Shown here: piece by piece, positions 28,671 through 35,412 of the stretch
Numbering within the stretch: position 1 is the stretch's first letter
How the letters are laid out: the number at the start of each line of letters is the position of its first letter
From: Aeromonas caviae
GTDB taxonomy: Bacteria > Pseudomonadota > Gammaproteobacteria > Enterobacterales > Aeromonadaceae
Length of the DNA stretch: 64,000 nt
Direction: 5' to 3'
Assembly (NCBI RefSeq): GCF_000819785.1
Contig: NZ_CDBK01000069.1
Span: forward strand, 53,106 to 117,105
Notes under the pieces: model-generated
What the model was told of the DNA's origin: nothing
Databases searched by the model: none
Seen by the model: only the letters and a program-made list of their open reading frames with translations
Translations under genes and position numbers: made by a program

Positions 28671-28730
28671 CCACTTCGTAGCTGGAGGCTGGCAAGCCCT
28701 GATGGCGGACCACCAGAGGCGAGAGGTGCG
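28671..28730 (+). pseudogene. Relic copy of the kdkA 3' end
   Basis: Starting 10 bp after the kdkA stop, CCACTTCGTA...GGCAAGCCCTGATGGCGGA repeats the kdkA tail at 28601-28658 with an offset of 70 bp and no gap over the first 50 bp. In the same reading frame it gives HFVAGGWQALMADHQ against the genuine HFVPENWQALMAGYQ. It lacks a start and is fused in frame to unrelated downstream codons, so it is a terminal fragment. Confidence 0.75.
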
Positions 28731-28830
28731 AGGCCAGCGATGCTGGCGCGGTTGCTCGGCGCCAGCACCAATGTTACTTATTGAGTGTGATTGCTTGGAC
28801 AGATATTCAGATCCGGTTTCGAGGCGCGTG

Positions 28831-29694
28831 ATGGAAAGGTATGAGACTCCCGGGGTTGAGGTCACCACTCCCCTTGAGGTGACGCTGATGGCACAGGCCA
28901 TGGCGATGTTGGAGGCCGGGATCTGGACCTGGTCGGCCGGGCAGGGTCTGAGGCGGGACCCTTCCTGTCTGCAACTGCTGGGTCTGGAGGGGGGCGAGCT
29001 GGGGGATCTCGGCTGGCTGGATCGGGTACATCCGGATGATGCTCCCCGTCTGGCAGAGGCCCTGGAGGCCTGCCAGCAAGGGCGCAGCAACGGATTTCGA
29101 CTCGAGTACCGCATCCTGCACCATCAGGGCCATTACATCCGGCTGGAGGAGCGGGTCCGTCGCGACGAAGGGGGTCAACTGCTGGGGGTGGTTCGCCATC
29201 TGGATGCCGCCATGGCGCCCCTGGAGGATCGCCACGACACGGATCCCCTCACCGGCCTCGAGAGCCGCAGCCACTTCGAGTTGCTGCTGGATGAACGGCT
29301 GGCCAGCGAGAGCGGCAGTTTCTGTCTGCTGCAGTTCAGCGTGGATCACCGCAGCAAGATCCTGCAGTTGTTCGGGGAGGCGGCCTGCGACGCCATGCTG
29401 GCCAAGCTGGCCCGCATCGTGCGCCGCGAGCTGCGTCGGGAAGATCCCTTCGCCCGTTGGGACGAAGACGGCTTCATCCTGATGCTCTCCCAGACCGATC
29501 GGTTGAGCGGCCTGGAGATTGCAGAGCGGCTGCGTCTTGAGATCGCCGACGCCAGCCTGCTGCCCCAGCGTCCGGTGACCGTGAGCATCGGCCTGGTGCA
29601 GAGCCAGAGTGCCGAGCAGCTCGATCACCTGCTGGCCCGGTTGGCCTCCTGCCACGGTCAGGCGAAGCGGGAACACAACGCCGTGGTCGGCTGA
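28831..29694 (+). CDS. PAS plus degenerate GGDEF-domain protein
   Basis: A 287-residue cytoplasmic protein. A PAS-like N-terminal half (AGIWTWSAGQGLRRDPSCLQLLGL ... RLEYRILHHQGHYIRLEERV) leads into a GGDEF fold (DTDPLTGLESRSHFELLLDE). At the active-site loop the sequence is RWDEDGFIL, where RWGGDEFLL is expected, so the GG(D/E)EF signature is lost and cyclase activity is unlikely; it may be a c-di-GMP or GTP sensor. I use the ATG at 28831 with GAGG 6 nt upstream; an ATG at 28771 is possible, and the frame further up runs through the kdkA relic. Confidence 0.78.
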   Translation: MERYETPGVEVTTPLEVTLMAQAMAMLEAGIWTWSAGQGLRRDPSCLQLLGLEGGELGDLGWLDRVHPDDAPRLAEALEACQQGRSNGFRLEYRILHHQGHYIRLEERVRRDEGGQLLGVVRHLDAAMAPLEDRHDTDPLTGLESRSHFELLLDERLASESGSFCLLQFSVDHRSKILQLFGEAACDAMLAKLARIVRRELRREDPFARWDEDGFILMLSQTDRLSGLEIAERLRLEIADASLLPQRPVTVSIGLVQSQSAEQLDHLLARLASCHGQAKREHNAVVG

Positions 29695-29718
29695 CGGCCA
29701 GTCACTGTCCGCGAACCC

Positions 29719-29748
29719 ATTGACGCCGATGGACCCATCAGCGTCAAT
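29719..29748. terminator. Hairpin between convergent genes
   Basis: ATTGACGC / GCGTCAAT with an inner GATG/CATC stem, followed by GATTTT on the plus strand. Probable terminator of the GGDEF gene facing the DMT transporter. Confidence 0.55.
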
Positions 29749-29757
29749 GATTTTCAG

Positions 29758-30612
29758 TCAGCGCTCACTGACCTGCTGACGCTGGCAGACCCAGAGGGAA
29801 GCCAGCATCAGCAGGGCGCCCAGACCGAGCCTGAGCAGGTCGGTATCCTTTCCCCAGAGCACCAGATTGACCAGCAGACCCGCGGGGATCAAGGCGTTGT
29901 TCATGATGGCCAGCACGCCGCTGCTGACCAGGGTCGCCCCCTTGTTCCACAGGAAGTAGCCGAGCCCGGATGCCCCGACCCCCAGCCAGAAGAGGATGCC
30001 CCATTGCAGGGGGCTGGTGGGATATTGAGGTTTGCCCAGCAGCCACCAGGCGGGCAGGGCGATCACCAGGGCGCCTAGATAGAAGCAGCCGAACACCGCC
30101 AGCTGGGGCGGCTGCTCAGCCTCCCGGGCCAGCAGCACCTTGTAGCCTACCTGGCCCAGGGCGAAGCAGACGTTGGCGCCCTGCACCACCAGGAATCCCA
30201 GTACATAGCTTTCGGTCAGGCCGTCGAAACGGATGACGGCCGCCCCCAGCACCGCCAGCAGGGCCCCCCACAGATAGACAGGCTTGAAGCGCCCTTCCAG
30301 CAGGTCGTGGATCAAGGTGACATAGATGGGGGTGAAGATGGTGAACACCAGCACTTCCGGTACCGTCAAGAGCAGGAAGGAGTGGTAGTAGAAGAGATAC
30401 ATGATGCCGAGCTGGATGGCACCGAGGGCCATCAGCTTGGCCACCAGATCGGGGCGCAGCCAGCGACGGCGCAGGAAGGGCAGAAACACCAGGCTGGCGA
30501 GCACGATGCGGGTCAGTACCGAGAAGTAGGCATCCACCTGACCGGCAAGGTAGACCCCGATCAGGCTGAAGGAGAAGGACCAGAGCAGGGTAACCCCTAT
30601 CAAGTAGTTCAT
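29758..30612 (-). CDS. EamA/DMT-family transporter (first of two)
   Basis: A 284-residue, ten-TM inner-membrane transporter with two EamA repeats (MNYLIGVTLLWSFSFSLIGV and VVQGANVCFALGQVGYKVLL). The family exports amino acids, amines or metabolites; the substrate is not predictable. It is divergent from the DUF6314-like gene with a 39-bp gap that also carries a 13-mer shared with the second DMT gene. No convincing Shine-Dalgarno is seen before the ATG. Confidence 0.85.
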   Translation of the reverse strand: MNYLIGVTLLWSFSFSLIGVYLAGQVDAYFSVLTRIVLASLVFLPFLRRRWLRPDLVAKLMALGAIQLGIMYLFYYHSFLLLTVPEVLVFTIFTPIYVTLIHDLLEGRFKPVYLWGALLAVLGAAVIRFDGLTESYVLGFLVVQGANVCFALGQVGYKVLLAREAEQPPQLAVFGCFYLGALVIALPAWWLLGKPQYPTSPLQWGILFWLGVGASGLGYFLWNKGATLVSSGVLAIMNNALIPAGLLVNLVLWGKDTDLLRLGLGALLMLASLWVCQRQQVSER

Positions 30613-30617
30613 GTGAT

Positions 30618-30630
30618 TGAATTGTCGTCA
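30618..30630. promoter_or_regulatory. Shared 13-mer TGAATTGTCGTCA, copy 1
   Basis: Identical to 32335-32347, upstream of the other EamA transporter. Here it lies 6 bp upstream of the start codon of the 29758 gene (i.e. in its leader) and within AATTG...CAATT inverted arms. Possible common operator for the LysR protein at 32368 (inference). Confidence 0.4.
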
Positions 30631-30651
30631 GTTGTCAATTTGGAGGGCGCT

Positions 30652-31125
30652 ATGATGGCCGAGTTGGAAGGCGCGATCCAGCGTTTATGGGAAGGGTTGT
30701 CACAGATCGGAGCATTTGCCTTCGAGGCGAGCAACGGGGTCGGATCCGCCACCGACTGGTGCGGTCGCGGGGAGGGTGCCGTGGTGGTGACCGATCACCA
30801 TGGGGGGTGGCTGTATGCCGAGACGGGTCGCTACACCACGCCCCATGGCCGGGAGCTGACCATGCACAACCGCTTCTGGTGGCAGCGCACCGCACGGGGG
30901 ATCATGCTCTCCCACCTGCGCTACGAGCAGCCGGTGATGCTGTTCGAGCTGTTGCCCAGGGGGGACGGGCACTGGGTCACGGCCGAGCCTCACCTGTGCG
31001 GGCAGGATCACTACAGCGCCGAGCTGACCGAAACCGGCGGGGGCTTCCTGCTCGCCTGGCAGATAACGGGGCCGCGCAAGAACGAGCGATTGAGTTATCG
31101 CTACGGACCAGAGGCGCAGAGATAA
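30652..31125 (+). CDS. DUF6314-like protein
   Basis: A 157-residue soluble protein. The pattern GAFAFEASNG..., ETGRYTTPHGRELTMHNRFWW, PHLCGQDHYSAEL and the C-terminal WQITGPRKNERLSYRY resembles DUF6314, a small lipocalin-like beta-barrel family of unknown function. GGAGG 5 nt before the first of two ATGs (30652) fixes the start; a longer frame to 30307 is antisense to the transporter and not real. No functional assignment can be made. Confidence 0.72.
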   Translation: MMAELEGAIQRLWEGLSQIGAFAFEASNGVGSATDWCGRGEGAVVVTDHHGGWLYAETGRYTTPHGRELTMHNRFWWQRTARGIMLSHLRYEQPVMLFELLPRGDGHWVTAEPHLCGQDHYSAELTETGGGFLLAWQITGPRKNERLSYRYGPEAQR

Positions 31126-31129
31126 AAAA

Positions 31130-31148
31130 ACCGGCGCAGGGCGCCGGT
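31130..31148 (-). terminator. Terminator of the second DMT operon
   Basis: ACCGGCGC / GCGCCGGT with 3-nt loop, followed on the minus strand by seven Ts. It lies 80 bp past the small ORF at 31231 and supports that ORF being in the transcript. Confidence 0.88.
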
Positions 31149-31230
31149 AGAGGGGACAAATCGGAGGTTTTGTTAAAACGGTCCCAAAAACAGGAGAGAT
31201 ACACTCTCGTCACACACGCAGAGAGGGTCT

Positions 31231-31392
31231 TCAGGCATTCAGTGCATAGTTCAGCATGGCTTGCAGCTTGCTGTCGAAGAACCAGGGCAGCAGCACCATC
31301 AGCAGACCCAGCACCCCGGCCAGCCGGTGGCGATACTGCCAGCCGGCTATCAGTACCAGACCGCCGCAGAGGGTGGTCAGGATGCCTGACAT
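31231..31392 (-). CDS. Small two-helix membrane protein
   Basis: A 53-residue ORF, MSGILTTLCGGLVLIAGWQY ... RLAGVLGLLMVLLPWFFDSK, with two hydrophobic segments separated by RHR. Its ATG overlaps the end of the upstream EamA gene by 16 nt, the usual arrangement for translational coupling, and a good terminator follows. I do not recognise the family. It may be a small accessory of the transporter or an uncharacterised membrane peptide. Confidence 0.55.
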   Translation of the reverse strand: MSGILTTLCGGLVLIAGWQYRHRLAGVLGLLMVLLPWFFDSKLQAMLNYALNA

Positions 31393-32276
31393 AGGGCAGC
31401 CTCCCGCTGTTGGCGGCGCTGCTGTGCCCACTGGTTGAGGGCGACCGAACCCAGGATAAGGGCCAGCGCCACGCCCGTGGTGGACTGGATCTGCTCGCCG
31501 AGGAACAGGGCTCCCAGCATGACGCCGAACAGCGGCACCAGGTAGTTGCTGAAGGAGGCGAAGGTCGGGCCCGCCTTCTGGATCAGCGCCATGTAGAGGA
31601 AGTAGACCAGGCCGGTACAGAAGATCCCCAGCATGGCGACGGCGCCCATGGCCTGCTGGCTCGGCAGGGTGAGGCTGCTCAGGTCGGCCACGAAGGGCGC
31701 GGCCAGCAGCAGCTGGATGGCCGAGGAGATCAGGATGTTGCGGGCCACGACCACAGGATGGTCCTTGGCGAAGCGCTTGATCATCAGCAGGCCGATGGCG
31801 AAGCAGCTGGCACCGAACAGGATGGCCATGGCACCGAGCAGGCCGGCATTCATGCCGCTGGTCAGCTTGGGCCAGAACAGTACCAGTACGCCGACGAAGC
31901 CGATGATCACGGAGACGAGGCCGCCCTTGGTGATTCTTTCACCAGAAATAAACAAGGGTGCCGCCAGAATGGTCACAAAGGGGATACAACCCATGACCAC
32001 GGCCGCGATGGCGCTGTCCACATACTGTTGTCCCCAGGCCACCATGATGAAGGGGATGGTGGCGTCGAGCAGGGCGATCAGCATATAGGTTCGCCAGGGC
32101 GTGTGTTCACTCTTGAGGCGCATGAACAGGCAGAGCAGACCCAGGGTCAGGCTGCCACACAGGGCGCGTCCGGCGGCCACCATGATGGGGGGCAGTTCAG
32201 CCACGGCCTGGTGCATGAAAATGAACTGGGAGCCCCACAACAGGCCGATCGCCAGCAACAACAGATAGCTACGCAT
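31377..32276 (-). CDS. EamA/DMT-family transporter (second)
   Basis: A 299-residue ten-TM transporter. Two EamA repeats: MRSYLLLLAIGLLWGSQFIF ... and AMAILFGASCFAIGLLMIKRF; conserved VPLFGVMLGALFLGEQI before the last helices. I use the ATG at 32276; the frame to 32348 runs through the divergent promoter. It is divergent from the LysR gene at 32368, which is the likely regulator. The export substrate is unknown; this RhtA/YdcZ-like class often exports amino acids. Confidence 0.87.
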   Translation of the reverse strand: MRSYLLLLAIGLLWGSQFIFMHQAVAELPPIMVAAGRALCGSLTLGLLCLFMRLKSEHTPWRTYMLIALLDATIPFIMVAWGQQYVDSAIAAVVMGCIPFVTILAAPLFISGERITKGGLVSVIIGFVGVLVLFWPKLTSGMNAGLLGAMAILFGASCFAIGLLMIKRFAKDHPVVVARNILISSAIQLLLAAPFVADLSSLTLPSQQAMGAVAMLGIFCTGLVYFLYMALIQKAGPTFASFSNYLVPLFGVMLGALFLGEQIQSTTGVALALILGSVALNQWAQQRRQQREAALCQAS

Positions 32277-32334
32277 TTGAATCTCCGATGTAATTCGCCT
32301 GCGCATTCTATGCAATCTGCTACTATGCCAAAAA

Positions 32335-32351
32335 TGAATTGTCGTCATTCA
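32335..32351. promoter_or_regulatory. LysR-type site, inverted repeat TGAAT-N7-ATTCA
   Basis: TGAATTGTCGTCATTCA lies in the 91-bp divergent gap between the DMT gene and the LysR gene, ending 16 bp before the LysR ATG. It is a perfect 5-bp inverted repeat, and its first 13 bp recur upstream of the other DMT gene. Typical position for LysR autoregulation and divergent activation. Confidence 0.55.
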
Positions 32352-32367
32352 ACTATGGCCAATATCG

Positions 32368-33342
32368 ATGGAACTGCCCCTCTCCCGCCTCGACCTCAAC
32401 CTGCTCACCGTGTTCGACATGCTGATGCAGGAGCGCAACGTCACCCGTGCCGCCGAACGGCTGCACCTCTCCCAGTCCACCGTCAGCCATGCGCTGGGGC
32501 GCTTGCGCCAGGCGCTGGATGACCCGCTGTTCGTGATGAGTCGGCGCGAGATGATGCCGACCGAACGGGCCAAGGCGCTGGCGAGCCCGGTGCGCCAGGC
32601 GCTTGCCATGCTGGAGCAGGGGCTGCGTCAGGCCAAGGGATTCGACCCGGCAAGTGCCCGGCGGATCTTTCGCATCGCCACCCCGGGCTCGGTGGAGCAC
32701 GGCCTGGTGCCGGTGCTGGTGGAGTGGATGGTGCAGCAGGCTCCCCATTGCCGACTGGAAGTGTGCGAGCTGGCGGACAGCGACTACGAGCGGGAGCTGG
32801 AGAAGGGGGAACTGGATCTGGTGATCGGGTTTGCCGGTGCCAACCATCTCTCGCCCCGGTTGTGGCGCGAGGAGTGGTTCAGCAATCCGCTGGTCTGTTT
32901 GTCGCCCCTCGGCAGCGCTCTGCCCGACATGCTGGGGCCGGGAGAACTGGTCAGCCGCCCCCATATCCACACCTCCAGCTGGGGCCACAGCCAGGCCATG
33001 GTGGATCTCTGGCTGGCCCGTTTCGGGGTGGAGCGGGAGCTGGGGGTCAGGCTGCCGAGCTTTATGGCGGTACCGCCGCTGATGGCGACCGGCCGCTACC
33101 TGGTGGTGGTGCCCGAGATGATCGGGCGCCACTTCTGTCGCCACTATCCGTTGCGCCTGCACCAGCTGGAACCCGCCATCCCCATCGTCTACCTGATGGC
33201 GGGCCACCCGCTCAGTGCCCATGACGAGGCGATCGGCTGGTTCAAGGGGTTGTTGCACCGGCTGGCGAGGGAGCGCTACGGCGCGGATGCGCTCGGCCAT
33301 CCCGCGCCGCAGGGGGCAGATCACGCCAATCCGGAGAAGTAG
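32368..33342 (+). CDS. LysR-family transcriptional regulator
   Basis: A 324-residue regulator. The N-terminal winged helix ([20 protein letters not shown] ... [20 protein letters not shown]) and a PBP2-like effector domain with [13 protein letters not shown] and GELDLVIGF resemble the NodD/LeuO-like branch. It is divergent from the second DMT transporter. Its 3' end overlaps the convergent trpS stop by 22 bp. The effector is unknown. Confidence 0.92.
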   Translation: MELPLSRLDLNLLTVFDMLMQERNVTRAAERLHLSQSTVSHALGRLRQALDDPLFVMSRREMMPTERAKALASPVRQALAMLEQGLRQAKGFDPASARRIFRIATPGSVEHGLVPVLVEWMVQQAPHCRLEVCELADSDYERELEKGELDLVIGFAGANHLSPRLWREEWFSNPLVCLSPLGSALPDMLGPGELVSRPHIHTSSWGHSQAMVDLWLARFGVERELGVRLPSFMAVPPLMATGRYLVVVPEMIGRHFCRHYPLRLHQLEPAIPIVYLMAGHPLSAHDEAIGWFKGLLHRLARERYGADALGHPAPQGADHANPEK

Positions 33343-34334
33343 TCCAGCCCCATCGCCCCCTTCACCTCGGCCAGCACCTCGTCGGTGAGGGCCCGGGCCT
33401 GCTCGGTACCCTGCTGCAACAGACGCAGCAGCTGGCGCTTGTCGGCGATGGCTGCCTCGCGCCGCTCCCGCATCGGAGCGAGCAGGGTCTGCAGGCAGTC
33501 GTTGAGTACCTGCTTGCAGCGAATGTCCCCCAGACCACCGCGCTGGTAGTGGGCCTTCATCTCGGCCACCAGGGCCTTGTCAGGGTGGAAAGCATCCAGA
33601 TAGGCGAACACCGTATTGCCTTCCACCTGACCCGGATCGCTCACCTTGAGGTGATTGGGGTCGGTATACATGGCGAACACCGCCTGCTTGATCTCGTCGC
33701 TCGACATGCCGAGTTCGATGGTGTTGCCAAGGGACTTGGACATCTTGGCCTTGCCGTCGATGCCGGGCAGGCGGCCGGTGTCGCTCAGGATGGGCTGGCA
33801 CTCGGTCAGCACCTCTTTGCCCACCAGGGTGTTGAAGCGGCGCACTATCTCGTTGGTCTGCTCCAGCATGGGCAGCTGATCCTCGCCCACCGGCACGTGA
33901 GTGGCACGAAAGGCGGTGATGTCGGCGGCCTGGCTGACCGGATAGACGAGGAAGCCGGCGGGCAGGCTGCGCTCGAACCCTTTCTGCTGGATTTCGGCCT
34001 TGACGGTGGGGTTGCGCTCCAGCCGGGCGACGCTGACCAGGTTGAGGTAGTAGGTCGTGAGTTCGGCGAGGGCGGGCAGGGCGCTCTGCAGGCAGAAAGT
34101 GGTCTTGGCCGGGTCGAGGCCGGCGGCCAGGTAGTCGGCCATTACCTCCAGCACGTGATCGGTCACCTTGGCCGGGTTGTGGCCGTTGTCGGTCAGCGCC
34201 TGCAGATCGGCGATCATGACGAACTGGTGGTAATGGTGCTGGGCGGCCACGCGCTGGCGCAGGGAGCCGACGTAGTGGCCAATGTGCAGTTTGCCGGTGG
34301 GGCGGTCGCCGGTCAGGATCACGGGGTTGTGCAT
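33321..34334 (-). CDS. trpS: Tryptophanyl-tRNA synthetase (attenuator-controlled)
   Basis: A 337-residue class I synthetase charging tRNA-Trp. HIGH motif in [13 protein letters not shown] (about 13-25), KMSKS in [16 protein letters not shown], and the Trp-site segment [16 protein letters not shown]. The ATG at 34334 gives the conserved [17 protein letters not shown] start; the frame to 34406 runs through the attenuator. The divergence from the E. coli-type TrpS (which lies with dam-rpe-gph) suggests a second or alternative synthetase, not provable here. A leader peptide with Trp-Trp and a 3:4 terminator precede it, so expression should rise when Trp-tRNA is scarce. Confidence 0.95.
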   Translation of the reverse strand: MHNPVILTGDRPTGKLHIGHYVGSLRQRVAAQHHYHQFVMIADLQALTDNGHNPAKVTDHVLEVMADYLAAGLDPAKTTFCLQSALPALAELTTYYLNLVSVARLERNPTVKAEIQQKGFERSLPAGFLVYPVSQAADITAFRATHVPVGEDQLPMLEQTNEIVRRFNTLVGKEVLTECQPILSDTGRLPGIDGKAKMSKSLGNTIELGMSSDEIKQAVFAMYTDPNHLKVSDPGQVEGNTVFAYLDAFHPDKALVAEMKAHYQRGGLGDIRCKQVLNDCLQTLLAPMRERREAAIADKRQLLRLLQQGTEQARALTDEVLAEVKGAMGLDYFSGLA

Positions 34335-34385
34335 GTCACTCTCTCCAGTTGGGTGAGCCGGGAGGCGACAAAGGGATAAAAACAA

Positions 34386-34405
34386 TGACCGCCTCTCGGC
34401 GGTCA
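34386..34405 (-). terminator. Attenuator terminator (3:4 hairpin) before trpS
   Basis: TGACCGCC / GGCGGTCA with loop TCTC (stem 34386-34405), followed on the minus strand by TTGTTTTTA. Segment 3 (minus strand GTGACCGCC) can alternatively pair with GGCGG in segment 2 at 34443-34450. Confidence 0.88.
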
Positions 34406-34452
34406 CGGTGTTTTCTTTGGGAAATTTTACATAGAAAAGCAGTGCCGCCTGT

Positions 34453-34500
34453 TTAGAAGCAGCACCACCAGTAGTTGTGATTGAATGAGGTCATATTCAT
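34453..34500 (-). CDS. Trp-rich leader peptide of trpS
   Basis: Fifteen codons, [15 protein letters not shown] then TAA, with two adjacent TGG codons near the end (34465-34470). Tandem Trp codons followed at once by a stop and a 1:2/3:4 hairpin set is the architecture of the classical trpL leader. No strong Shine-Dalgarno is visible before either ATG (34500 or 34494), which is the main weakness. Confidence 0.78.
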   Translation of the reverse strand: MNMTSFNHNYWWCCF

Positions 34501-34525
34501 GGCAAATCACACTACGCCTGTTCGA

Positions 34526-34960
34526 TCACTTCTGCAAGGGCACGACCAGCATGTCGCAGGGCACGGTATTCATCAGCTGGCGTGCGCTCGAGGTGAGCAG
34601 GCTCCAGAAGCTCTGGCGATGGCCGCACACCAGCAGGTCGATCTGGTAGTCCTTGACCGCCTGGTTGACCCGCTCGCTCAGATCGCCGCAGATGACCAGC
34701 TTCTTCTCGATGGGGTAGTCCACCGAGGCGAGGAAGGCTTCCAGCTTCTCCTTCGCTTCGGCGATCACCTGGTCCTGCACGTTGTCGATGTCGATGTCGA
34801 TCATCTCGGTGTAGAGATCCTTGAGGTCCACATCCACATGGATCACCGACAGCTTGGCGCCGTTGGAGCGGGCCCGGTCGACCGCCTTCTCGATCACCTT
34901 GCGGTTGTCTTCCGACAGGTCGATCGCGGCCAGTACGTGTTTGTAATAGGTTCCATTCAT
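34526..34960 (-). CDS. uspA: Universal stress protein A
   Basis: A 144-residue cytoplasmic Usp-fold protein of the UspA (non-ATP-binding) class: YKHVLAAIDLSEDNRKVIEKA, KLSVIHVDVDLKDLYT, and DLLVCGHRQSFWSLLTSSARQ match E. coli UspA, and the G-2X-G-9X-G ATP motif is absent. ATG at 34960 follows GAGGAG; a GTG at 34990 would add 10 residues without support. Induced by growth arrest in relatives. Confidence 0.94.
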   Translation of the reverse strand: MNGTYYKHVLAAIDLSEDNRKVIEKAVDRARSNGAKLSVIHVDVDLKDLYTEMIDIDIDNVQDQVIAEAKEKLEAFLASVDYPIEKKLVICGDLSERVNQAVKDYQIDLLVCGHRQSFWSLLTSSARQLMNTVPCDMLVVPLQK

Positions 34961-35072
34961 GGGAGTTCTCCTCACTGATCCTGGGTCCACTATACCAATG
35001 TCTGCTGAAACTAAAACGGCATCGTCGCCACAGTTTCAGGATTTGCCTGACCCCGAACCGGAAGGCGTAGAG

Positions 35073-35246
35073 TTGCAGGTGGCCGGGGAGTGCATATTTT
35101 GAACAGGAGTTTGACGCCGGTCACAGGCGTGCTATTGCCCCCGGGAAGGTGGGGGAATAGGATGTGCCCGTGCTTCGCAATGAACACAAAACAACTAAAA
35201 GCATCTGAATACCGCTTTGGGGAGCCTCGCGCTCCCTTTTGTTTTT
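35073..35246 (+). ncRNA. Putative small RNA gene with own promoter and terminator
   Basis: In the 452-bp gap between uspA and fabV. TTGCAG (35073-35078), 16-bp spacer, TATTTT (35095-35100) could start a transcript near 35108; it would end at a strong terminator, GGGAGC / GCTCCC (35220-35236) with TTTTGTTTTT. The roughly 140-nt RNA has no credible ORF and contains an A-rich single-stranded stretch (about 35184-35200) before an AAAGC/GCTTT stem. I do not recognise the sequence as a known sRNA. The rest of the gap up to 35412 shows nothing else clear. Confidence 0.45.
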
Positions 35247-35412
35247 CTGCCCTCTTCCAGCCCATATCCCGTCCGACATCAAGGTAATCCCGCCCCCCTT
35301 GGTTATGCTGTAGCCAGTTCCCTTGGCAAAACGGCCAGGGCCCCTCACCTGCAACCGGGTGGTGCTGTCATGGCCGTTTCTCATGTCCTACCGATGCACC
35401 GGAGAGTCCTTC

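Larger units (their letters stand above)
34376..34500 (-). promoter_or_regulatory. Tryptophan-responsive attenuation leader of trpS
   Basis: Three mutually exclusive pairings can be drawn on the minus strand: 1:2, TGCTGCTT (34457-34464) with AGGCGGCA (34443-34450), overlapping the leader-peptide end; 2:3, GGCGG with CCGCC; 3:4, the terminator at 34386-34405. A ribosome stalled at the Trp codons (34465-34470) would cover segment 1 and free 2:3. A weak TTGCAG-17-TAGTGT promoter overlaps the end of uspA; read-through from uspA is also possible because the gap is only 25 bp. Confidence 0.82.

Noticed and set aside
35090..35287. 65-codon plus-strand ORF in the uspA-fabV gap
   Set aside because: Runs through the terminator stem and has no Shine-Dalgarno; a non-coding transcript is a better reading.
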